Positions 24,454 through 36,400 of a stretch of 46,417 nt of DNA are shown one piece after another; position 1 is the stretch's first letter; each line of letters starts with the position of its first letter. The translations under genes were made by a program, and so were the position numbers. A model generated the notes under the pieces. That model saw only the letters and a list, made by a program, of their open reading frames with translations, did not search any database and was not told where the DNA came from. Source of the stretch: Rhodanobacteraceae bacterium (GTDB lineage Bacteria; Pseudomonadota; Gammaproteobacteria; Xanthomonadales; Rhodanobacteraceae); contig SCQS01000074.1 in assembly GCA_004299705.1 (NCBI GenBank), positions 1 to 46,417 of the forward strand, given 5' to 3'.

Positions 24454-27400
24454 ATGAAGAACGTCAGTTTGCACAAGACTACGGGCTCATCGACTGCCGA
24501 CGTCGCGTGGCAGCGTTGCTTGCGCCGGAAGGCATTGTGGACCGCGTTGAGCCTTGCGCTCAGCATGCCGATGGCCAATGCGCAGACGGTGCCCGATGGC
24601 GGTACGCATACGGAGGTGACCGCAGCGCCCAATGGCGTGCCGGTCGTCAACATCGCGGCGCCCAACCAGGCGGGCGTGTCGGACAACACCTACCAGCAGT
24701 TCAATGTCGCCCACAACGGGCTGATCTTCAACAACAGCGGCAAGATCAGCGACACGCAGCTCGCGGGCTACATCGGTGGCAATCCCAACCTGGGCACCAA
24801 CCAGTCCGCCTCGCTGATCATCAATGAAGTCACCTCCACGGCGCCGAGCGTGCTCGACGGCGCGATGCAAGTGGCCGGTCACGCCGCCCAGGTGGTGGTG
24901 GCCAACCCCAACGGCATCAGCTGCAACGGCTGCGGTTTCATCAACGCACCGCGTGGCACATTGACCACCGGCAAGCCGCTGTTCGCGAACGACGGTTCGC
25001 TCAGCGGGTTCGCGGTGACAGGTGGGACGATTGCCATCAACGGATCGGGGCTGCCGGCGGGTTCGACGGACCAGGTGGACCTGCTGGCGCGAGCGGTGGC
25101 GATCAACGCCGGCGTCTGGGCAAAGCGGCTCGATGTCGTCACCGGTGCCAACCGGATCAACTTCCAGACTTTGACCGCCCAGCCGCTCAGTGCGAGCGGC
25201 GCGACGCCGGGCGTGGCGCTGGATGTCTCGGCGCTGGGCGGCATGTACGCCAATGCCATCTTTCTCGTTGGTACGGAAGCGGGTTTGGGCGTCAACAACC
25301 AGGGAAAGATCATTGCCCAGAACGGCGATTTGACGATCACCAACACAGGCGAGGTCGAGCTGGCCGGCAAGACCACCGCGACGGGCAACATCGCAATCAC
25401 TGCCGCGCAAGCGTTGTCCAACCAGGGCACGCTCGCTGCCGGTGGAAGCGTCAGTCTTGACGGCGGCAATTTCACGAACCAGGGCGTGCTCTACGGCAGC
25501 GGCGCAATCGCCCTGTCCGCCAACGGCGCGGTCAACAACAGCGGCCAGATCGAAGCGCAAAGCGGTGCACTCACAATGCAGGCGCAAGGCGCGATTACGG
25601 GAACCTCCGGCAGCAGTGTGTATGCGGGTGGTTCAATCAATTTGTCCGGGGCGTCGTTCGCCAATGCAGGTCAGCTGGAATCGGAGCAAGGCCTGACGCT
25701 CAAGGTCACGGGCGATGCCGTCAACAGCGGCAACTTGTCGGTGGATGCCGGCAATTTCAACCTCACGGCCGCGACGATCGAGAACACCGGCAAGCTTGCC
25801 GTCGCGGGCAGTGCGGCGCTCCAGGCAAGCAGCAGCCTTGCCAGCACTGGCACGCTGGTCGCCAATGGCGCTGTGGCGTTGACGGCGCCGAGCCTCACGA
25901 CGGCCGGCACCGTGCAAGCCGGCAGTACGCTCGGGATCCGAGGTGGCACGCTGGCCAATGCCGGGAAACTGTATACGCTGGGCGGCGACTGGACAGCCAT
26001 GTTGAGCGGGGCCCTGGACAACCAGACCGGCGGTGCGATCTACGGCAGCCAGAACATCACGCTGACAGCAGCGTCGCTCGCCAATGCCGGCGGCATCGAA
26101 GCCGGGCAAGGCGACGCGATTGCCCTCACCGGTGCCTTCACCAACAGCGGCACGCTGCAATCCGATCAGACCGATGTGACGCTGCAAACCGGGAGTCTGG
26201 TGAACACCGGCACCCTCGGCGTGCAGCGGAACTTGAACCTGCAAACGAGCGGTACAGTGCAGAACCGCGGTGTGCTGGTGAGCGGCCATGCGCTCAACCT
26301 CGCGGCATCGACGTTCGACAACCAGGCCGCGGGCCGGATCCAGACTGGAACGAATGCGGCGTTCTCCGCTGCGACGCTCGACAACGAGGGTGTCATCGAT
26401 GTGAAGGGCAATGCCATCCTGTCCGGCACCGCACTGTCCAACGCGGCAGGTGCGCAATGGCTCGCCGCCGGTACGCTTACCTTCGACCAGACCGGCGATG
26501 TGGACAATGCCGGCGTGCTGCAGTCCGGCGGCGACCTCGAGCTGGAGCACGCCGCCTCGCTCGGCAACAGCGGCACGCTGCAATCCACGGCCGGCGATCT
26601 CACGCTCGCCACCGGCACGCTGGACAGTACGGGAGCGCTGGGAGCCGGCGGCAACGCGGCGCTGACATCTGGCACGAGTCTTGCGAGTACCGGCACGCTG
26701 GTCGCCAACGGCGCGGTGACGCTGGCGGCATCAAACATTACGACAGCCGGCACCTTGCAGGCCGGCAGCACGCTCGGAATCGACGGCGGCACGCTGACCA
26801 ACGCCGGCAAGTTGTACGCGCTCGGCGGTGCATGGACGGCGACCTTGAACGGCGCCTTCGTCAACCAAGACAGCGGCGCCATCTACGGCAGCCAAGACGT
26901 TACGCTCAACGCAGTCTCGCTCGTCAATGCCGGTGTCATCGAGGCGCTACAAGGCGATGCGATCACCCTCACCGGTGCCTTCACCAACACCGGAACGCTG
27001 CAATCCGATCAGACGGATGTGACGCTGCGGGCAGGAAGTCTCGCCAACGGCGGCACGCTCAGCGCACAGCACAATCTGAGTCTGCAAACGAGCGGTGCGG
27101 CGCACAACAGCGGCGTGCTGGTCAGCGGTCAAGCGCTCAACCTCGCTGCCTCGACGTTCGACAACCAAACAGCAGGCCGGATCCAGAGCGGCACAAGCGC
27201 GGCGTTCTCCGCCGCGACGCTCGCGAACGAGGGCGCCGTGGACGCCAAGGGCGATGCCACGCTCAAGGCAAGCAGCGGCCTCAGCAGCACGGGCACGCTG
27301 GTTGCGGAGGGCGCGTTGGGCCTCTCGGCACCCAACCTCACGACGGCCGGCACCGTCGAAGCGGGCGGCGCGTTGACCTTGAGCGGCGGCACGCTTAGCA

Positions 27401-30400
27401 ACGACGGCAAACTCTATGCGCTGGGCGGTCCGTGGGTGGCCACGCTGGACGGTGCGTTCACCAATCAGGGCAGTGGCGACATCTACAGCAGCCAGGGCCT
27501 CTCGATCGATGCGTCATCGTTGAGCAGTTCCGGTGGCATCGAGGCGCGCCTGGCAGTCGGCATCTCCGTGGGCGGCGCCTTCAGCAACAGCGGCACGCTG
27601 CAATCGGATCAATCGGGTGTCACGGTCAGTGCAGTGTCGTTGACCAACACGGGCACGCTCAGCGCCGCCCAGTCTCTGCAATGGCAGGTGGCCAAGGCCG
27701 CGCAAAACAGTGGCGCGCTGGTCAGCGGCCGGGCGATGAGTTTGTCGTCGGGCAGTTTCGACAACCAGGCCGGTGGGCAGATCCAGAGTGGTACCGATCT
27801 TGCCCTGTCCGCTGCCACGCTCAGCAATGAAGGCACGGTCAACGCCAAGGGTAATGCGGTGCTGGGCGGTATCACGCTCAGCAATGCCGATACCGGGCAA
27901 CTCATTGCGGCCGGCGTGCTCACCCTGGACGAAACCGGCGACGTCAGCAACGCCGGCGTGCTGCAGGCGGGCAACGACGTCACCCTGACCCAAGTCGCGT
28001 CGCTCACCAACGCCGCGGGCGGCACGTTATACGCCGGGCAAGACTTCAACCTCACGCTGAGTCAGGCGCTGACCAACGCCGGCATGCTCTACGCCACACG
28101 CACCAGCACGCTGTCGGTGGGCAGCGTGGCCAACACCGGCACGCTGCGCAGTGGTGACAGTTTGTCGCTGGCCAGTGCGGGCGATGTCGTGAGCAGTGGG
28201 GCCATCCAGGCGCAGCAAAGCGTGAGCCTCGCGGGCGGTGCTGGCTTCACCAACGGCGGCAAGCTGTACGCCATCGGCGGCGGATTGACGGCGCAGGTCG
28301 CGGGCGTATTCGACGCCCTCGCCGGCAGCGATGTGTACAGCGGCCAGTCGATCGGCGTGCGGGCTGGCAGCTTCGCCAATGCGGGCACGTTCGAGGCCAC
28401 GCAAAACATGAATGTCACCGCACAGGGCAGCTTCGGCAACAGCGGCGACCTGCAGGCGGATCATGGCGACCTCGTTATCGCCGGGAACGTCCTCGCCAAC
28501 CAGGGCATGCTGAGTGCCGCTGGCGCCACTCAATTGACTAGCGCTGACAGCCTGGACAACAGCGGCAAGCTGGTGACCGGCCAAACGCTCGCGGTAACGG
28601 CCGCAGCTTTCACCAACGGCGGCCAGGCCCAGAGCGGCGGCAATGCGACGCTGGAAGCGGCCAACGTCACCAACAGTGGTCGGCTGCAGGCAGGCGGCAA
28701 CCTCGGCATCGAACACAACGCCACATTGACCAACCAAACGGGCGGCCTGTTGCTGGCGGGCGGGAACGTCGCGGCGGACACGTCCTCGCTCCTCACCAAT
28801 GCCGGCGTGCTGCAGGCAGGCGGCAGTCTTGCAATCGATGGCGCCGGCGCCGTCAGCAACGCCGCGGGTGCGACGCTTTACGGCACGCAGCTCGTCGACC
28901 TGCAAATTGGTGGTGGCTTGGGCAATGCCGGTACTTTGTACGGCCTCCAGGGCGTCAATCTTGCCGCCGCGAGTCTCGACAATAGCGGCACCCTACGTAG
29001 CGGGGCGGCGCTCGACGTCGCGACGCAAGGTGATGCCGCCAACGCCGGCACGGCCTACGCGCTTGGCTCCGTGAACTGGAACGTGGGCGGCGCCTTGGCC
29101 AACACCGGCGTGCTCGCCGCCGATGGCAACGTCACCGTGCAGGCTGCCAGCCTGGTCGGAAACGGCACGCTGGCGGCGGGTTTGCAGGGCAATGGCTCGC
29201 TCGGCCCCACGGGCGACCTTGGCGTGACCACCATTGGCAACCTCGTCGCGGGTGGTCGCTCGCTGGCCGCGGGCAACCTCGCGTTGGCCGGCAGCACGGT
29301 GGATCTTTCCGGCAGCCAGACCCGCGCCCGCAACATCGTCCTCACCGCCAGTCAAGGCAACGTGACCAACGTCGGTGGCGATCTCGCGGCCAACGGCACT
29401 GTTGCCATCAAGACGGCAGCCAGTCTCGTCAACGGCGGCGCCACCACCGCCCAGGGCGGCAAGATCAGCGCCGGCACGCTCGTCCTGCAGGCGGCGATGC
29501 TCGACAACACGTACGGATCGCTGATCCAGACCGGAACCTCCGACCTGAATCTCGACTTCACCGGCGCCTTCGACAACGCGAACGGCGTCGTCGCGACCAA
29601 CGCGCGCAACCTCACAGTCACTGCCGCCACGCTCGACAACACCGCCGGCACGCTTGAGGCGGCCGGCAACGGCACGCTCGACATCACGACGCCGGGCAAC
29701 CTGACCAACACCGCTGGCAAGATCGCCGGCAACGGCGCGCTGGCGCTGCAGGCCGGCGGAACCCTGGGCAACGCTGGCGGCCTGCTGAGCGTCGCGGGCA
29801 ACGTCGCGGCCACGGCCGCCAGTTTCGACAACGTGGGCGGTACGCTGATCGGCAATAACCTCGGGGTCTCGGTCGCGCAGGCTTTGACCAACACCGATGG
29901 CGGCACGCTTCAGGCAGGTGGCGTGCTGCGGCTCGATGCCGGATCGCTGGACAACACCGCCGGCTACATCAAAGTCATCGATACACAGTCGTTGAGTTTC
30001 ACGATCACGGGTGCCTTGATCAATGGCACCTACGGCTTCATCGGCGGCAACGGTGCCGCCACGGTGAATGCCGGCAGCATCGACAACGCGGGCCAGGTTT
30101 ATGCCGGCGGCACGCTGGACGTGACCGCGCAAGGCCCGCTCAACAACGACGGCGGCGCGTTGCAGGCACAGGGTTCGGCTGCCATCGCCAGCGGTGGTGC
30201 GATGAGCAACCGCGGCGGTCGCATCGAGGCCGGCAGCGACGATGCTGCCGCAAGCTTGAGCGTGCGCACGGCGAGTCTCGACAACACCGGCGGCCGCATC
30301 GCCGACACCGGCGCGGGCGCCAGCACTTTTAGCGTGACGCAGGGTGCCATCAACGAAGGCGGCACCCTCGGCGGCCAAGGCGCGGTAACCGTATCGGCGG

Positions 30401-33400
30401 CGAGCCTGGACAATAGTCAGGCCGGCAAGCTGGTCGCGGGGCAGTCGCTCACGCTCGCGCTCGGCAATCTCGGCAACACCGGCGGCGACGTCTACGCCGC
30501 CGGCGATCTCGACTGGAACAACGCCAACGCCAGTCTCACGAACGCACAAGGCTCGCTGCAGGCGGGCGGCAATCTGTCGCTGGATCTGGCCTCGCTCGAC
30601 AACACCGGCGGCACCATCGCCACCGCCCAGAACGGCACCCTGAGCCTCGGCAGCTTCACCGACCTCGGCAAGATCGCCGCCGGCCAGGATCTGTCGCTGG
30701 CGCTCGGCGGCAATTACACCAACACCGCCGGCAGCGCGCTCAGCGCCAACCGCAACTTTACGCTCGACGTGGCCGGTGACTTCCGCAACGCAACGGGTGC
30801 CACCCTGCAGGCGGTGAACCAGCTCACCGTCAACGCGTCCAACATCGACAATGCCGCCGACGCCACGCTCAACAGCGCGGATACGGTGCTGGTGACGCCG
30901 GGCGCACTCACCAACGAAGGCAGCATCGAAGGCAACGCCATCGCGCTCACGGCAGGCTCCTTGACCAACACCGCCAACATCATCGGCGGCGACCTGACGA
31001 TCACGGCGGGTTCGCTCACCAACGGTGCCGATCTCGGCACGGCCACCGGCAACAATCCGTACCAAAGCGCGTTGATCGCGGGCGCCAATGGTGTCGACCT
31101 GTACGTCAGCGGTACCCTACTCAATCGCGACGCCACGATCTTCACTCTCGGTAGTCTCACCATCGGCGCCGACGCCCGGGGCAGCCCCAGCCAGGCGGTA
31201 ACCAATCTCTCCGGCGACATCGAGGCCGAGGGCGGCATCGCGCTCAATGCGCACCAGTTCACCAACCGGCGCCGTGTCGTCGATACGGCGACTCACGTCT
31301 TGACTGCTGCCGAACAGGCCAGCAACACCTCGACCACGACCAGCACGTTTGATTGGACGACGGATCCCAATGCCGTGGCGTGGTGCGCCCAGTACGCGAC
31401 GACGACAGGCGCGAATGGCCACTCGGTTCGCTGCGGCCCCATGGGCTACTACGGCGATTCGGGTCACGAAACGCTGACCGAGCAAGTCCAGTCGGTCAAT
31501 CGGCTGGCGAGCGCCAGTGCGCAGAGCAAACTCGTGGGCAGCGGCGACATCACCATCAACGGTTCGGTACTCAACGATGCCTCCGTCATCGCGGCCGGCA
31601 ACAACCTGACCATCAATGGCCAGAACGGCAGCCATGGCGGCGGCGCCACGGCAGGTGCGACGGTGCAGAACATTGCCTGGGTACCGACGGCCGTGGTCCA
31701 GAGCACCGACGTGCGCGCGGTCGACGGCGATTACGAAGGCTCGCGCTGGTATTCCAATCGTGAAAACGGCCTGCCGCCCCTGGTTTACTGGACCGGCATC
31801 ACGGACAAAACGATTGCTCTGAATCCTTCCGGTGGCAACGGCTGGATCACGATTGCGCCCGGTGCCGGCCTTGCCGCCACCATGAACGCCGGCAACACCG
31901 TTTCGGTCACCGCGCATACGATCGACAACACCACGGTCGGGTCCAACGGCCAGCCCGTGCAAGCGGCGATCGGTCTGGGCAGCAACGCCGCAGGCGCGCA
32001 GGTAGCGGGCACGGGTGCGGGCACGGTCGCGAACGCCAGCGGCGATGGCGGCAGTGTTGCGGGCGTCGCCTTGGGCAGTGTGCCCGGCCAGACGAGCGCA
32101 GATTCACTTGGCCTCGCCGCGGCGCATACCGTCGATGGCACACCGGCACAGGGCGCCACTTCGACGCAGAACCTTGGCCTGCGAGGATCGAGTGCTCCGA
32201 AGGTCGGCACGCCGACACAGACCACCGTCGCCACATCCACCGCGCCGGCCAGCACTCCTGTTCCCGGCTCCGCCGCAGCCGGTAGCGAAACAGCACCTGG
32301 GACACCGCAGGTGGTCGCGACTCTGGTTGGCCCGCATGCCAACGTGCAGCTGCCGCAGACCGGCCTGTACACCGTCAACGTGCAGCCCGGCAGCCCGTTT
32401 CTGGTGGAAACCAACCCGCAGTTCACGCAATACAACAACTTCATCAGCAGCAACTACCTGCTGCAGCAGCTCGGCCTGAATCCGCAGCAGACCGAACAGC
32501 GGCTGGGTGACGGCTTCTACGAACAGCAGCTGGTGCTGGACCAGATCACCGACTTGACCGGCCGCCGTTACCTGGCCGACGACACCGACGCGCTGGACCA
32601 GTACCGCGAGCTGATGAGCAACGCGGTGGACGTGGCCAAGGCGTTCGACCTGTCGGTGGGCGTCGCGCTGACGCCCGCACAGATGGCGAACCTCACCCAA
32701 AGCATCGTGTGGCTGGTCAGCGTCGACGTGGACGGCCACAAGGTATTGGAACCGGTGGTGTACCTGAGCGCGGCGGATGCGAATCGCTTTGCAGCCAGCG
32801 GTGCGACGATCGCCGGCAAGAACGTGATCCTGACCGCGAGCGGCGATCTGACCAACAACGGCACCATTGCGGCGAGCCACGACACTGAGCTCACCGCCAG
32901 CAACCTGCTCAACAGCGGCACCATCCGTGCGGGCAACGACCTCAGCGTCAACGCTGCGCAGAACATCCTCAATGGCGGCACCCTGCAGGCCGGCGGCAAC
33001 GTGAGCCTCGTCGCCGGCAACGATGTGCTGAGCGGCGCCAACGTGGCCCAGAGTCTGGGCACGGTGAACCTGAGCGGCTTGAGCACAGCGTTCAGCCCGG
33101 TGGCGCTCAGCAACCTGACGCTGCCCGGAGCGATCTCGGCCGGCGGCAACCTTGCCATCAGCGCGGGCCGCGATCTCAGTCTGGACCAGGCGCCCGTCAC
33201 GGTCGGCGCCAATCTCAGTCTGGCAGCCGGACGTGACCTGACCGCCACTGCGGCGTCCATCCACGCCGGCGACAACGTGCATCTGCTTGCGGGGCGGGAT
33301 CTGAACCTCGATGCCATCGCGCGAGCCGGCGGCACCAGCACGGTCGCGCAATCGACGCTCGACACGATCCACACCGTGACCGGCATCGACGCCGGCGGCG

Positions 33401-36400
33401 CACTGCTGGCAGTGGCCGGCCGCGACCTCACGAGCCAGGGCGCCCAGCTGAGCGCGGGCAACCTGCTGACGCTGGGCGCGGGTCAGGACGTCTCGTTGAA
33501 TGCCGTTACCGACAACGTCTTCACCGGCAGCGGTCAGGAAAGCGGGCACACCTTCGAGACCCAGACACAAAGCCTCGACACGGTGCGCGGTACCTCACTG
33601 ACTGGCGCGCAAGGTGTCAGCGTGTCGGCGGGGCGGAACCTCACGACCGAAGGTGCGGCGCTGGAAAGCGACAACGGTGCGGTCGATCTCGTTGCCGGCG
33701 GCGCTCTGGATCTAGGCGCTGCAACCGAACACGACAGCAATACCTATGAATCCGTGAACCAGAGCGGTGGGCTCCTGGACAGCAAGGTCACTACGGTTAC
33801 CGACGATGTCATCGCCACGCACGCCGTGGGTACGGTAGTGAGCGGCAACACGGTCAACTTGCAGTCGGGCCGCGACATGACCCTGCAGGGCGCGACGGTG
33901 GTCGGGTCCAACGGCGTCACGCTGGATTCCGGCGGCGCCATCAACGTGTTGGCCGCCACCGACACGCGCCAGGAGAATTACCAGAAGACGGTCAAGACCA
34001 GTGGACTCCTGGGCGGCAGCGGCATCGGCTTCACCATCGGCGAGCGCACCCAGCAGGTTACGACCGGCACCGGCGCGACCGCACTGGAAGGTTCGTTGAT
34101 CGGCACGATCGACGGCAACGTCAACATCGATGCCGCGAAAGGCTATACGCAGGTGGCGAGCTCCCTGCTGTCCCAGCATGGCAACGTGAACGTGCTGGCG
34201 GGCAACATCAACATCCTCGCCGGCCAAGAGAGCGAGCACCAGACAACCGACACGCTGTTCAAGCAGAGCGGGTTCACCTTCGCAGTGGGTGGCGGCGCGG
34301 TGGGCGCGTTGGTCAGCTCGGCCGAGACAGAGCAGCACTTGTCCAGCACGGTCAGCCAGGCCCACGATGGTCGCGTGAACACCATGGTGGCCGCCAACGC
34401 GGCGATTGCCGGATACCAGGGCTACAAGGCCGCCCAAGGTCTGGGCCAGCAGTTCAGCCACGGCGCCAGCGGGGCCGGGCTGAGCGTATCGTTGACCTAT
34501 GGCCAGAGCGAATCCACCTCGCATTCGGTGACGAATGCAACGCAAGCGGTGGGTAGTACCGTGAGCGGGCAGAACGTCACGCTCGTGTCTCGTGGCGGCA
34601 ATGGCACGACCGGCGATCTGAACGTCACGGGTTCCAGCATCCATGCTTCGCAGAACGTCACCCTCGGTGCGCTGCACGACATCAACGTGACTGCGGCGCA
34701 GGACACCTATGACAACACCTCCACCAACCACAGCAGCTCCGGCAGCGTGGGTGTGGCGGCTACCTACGGGCAAGGCGGGGTCGCTTTTGGCGTGACCGTG
34801 AGCGCCGCCGTCGCACATGGCGACGCCAACACTTCCAGCGCGCAACAGGTGAACAGCACGGTGACGGCGGGCAAGACCTTGCAATTCGTGTCAGGCAATG
34901 ACACCACACTGGTCGGGGCCGTCATGCAAGGCAACCAGGTTATCGGCCAAGTCGGCGGCAACCTGACCTTGCAGAGCCTGCAGGACACCGGGCAGTCGCA
35001 CAGCAGCCAGACCAGCGTGAGCGCCAGTGCCACGTTCGGCTATGGCGCCTCCGTCAGCGCGTCGTTCTCGCATGCCAACTCGAACTCCGACTACGCCAAC
35101 GTGGTTCAGCAGACAGGCATCGAAGCGGGCGACGGCGGCTACCAGATCAATGTGGGCGGCAACACGAACCTGGTGGGTGCCTTGTTGACCTCCAACCAAG
35201 CTGCCATCGATGCGAACCGCAACACCTTGACCACCGGCACGCTGACGGCGAGCTCGATCCAGAACCAGAGCGACGCCTCGGCCAACAGCATGGGCGTGGG
35301 TGCGAGCTTCAATACCGGTGCCACCTTCGGGCAGAACCTGGATGGCGACCCGGGCAACAACAACTACCTTGCGGCGAACGGCGGCAAGTACGGGCTGACC
35401 AAGGCCGTGATCCAGAACCTGATGGACGGCGGCAGCGCCTCGACCTCGGCCAATGGGCAGACGGTGAGTGCGCTCAGTCCAGGCCACATCGTGATTACCG
35501 ACGCGGCGGCACGGGGTGCGCAGGCCAGCGAATCCACAAGCCAGCTCATCGCGGGGCTGGAGGCGAACGGCCGCACCGTTACCAACACCGCCGTGGCGCC
35601 ACCTGATGTCGCTGCGGTACAGCAATCGGCGCAGAACGAACAGACCGCCAACAATCTGATGTTCAACGCCGGCGCATGGGCGACAAACCAAGGCGCGCTC
35701 AAGAATGCCTTGGCGGCGTTCCAGCGCGTGGTCGGCTGCAAGATCGCGTCGGACGGCAAGCACTGCACGACACAGCCCTTGTCCGGAATGTACGCCCTCA
35801 CCCCGGGAACCACGCTGGACATGTTTCTCAATGGCATAGCGAACAACGCAGAAGAGGCCGGCAACAATGCGGGCGACTTGGCGGTGCTGTTCACGACGCC
35901 CCTTTCCGCGGGCAACACCGTGGTAGTCAACGACTACTCGCCGGAAGTCAGCGGGATTGGCAGCCTGCTGGCGGGGCTCTGGAACAGCATCGATTCCAAC
36001 CACGCCCAAGGTGCGTTGGGCACGACCGCGGGCGCCGAGCTGGCGGCGAACCTCGCAGGCCAGATCGGCCAAGTCAACAACAGTCAGGGCGGCAACGAGC
36101 CTGGCATGGGGATCACCTTCAATCCGATGGCCCACAGCGATGGCACCGCCCAGTTGATGCTGTCCATGGAGCAGAATCCTGGTGCCTGGACCAACGCCAA
36201 CGGCAACACGCCAACGCTGGTGATGCTGGCCGAACCGTCGGCCAACGCGAAGACGTTCCAAACGATCATCAACGCGTATGGCCAAAACGCCGGCGTCGTC
36301 TACTCGGCCAACGGCAATGATCTGGTACCGCGATCCAAATTGATCGGGGACAACCCGTCGACCGGAGGCAACCTGGTTGGCCTGTTCTTGGCAGGGCCAC

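Noticed and set aside
28993-31065. Long open frame (690 codons) on the minus strand inside tpsA, and a similar one at 32104-33570.
   Set aside because: They are antisense to the repeat-rich tpsA coding region; the repetitive GC-rich codon pattern keeps the reverse frame open. No signal peptide, domain or ribosome-binding site supports them.
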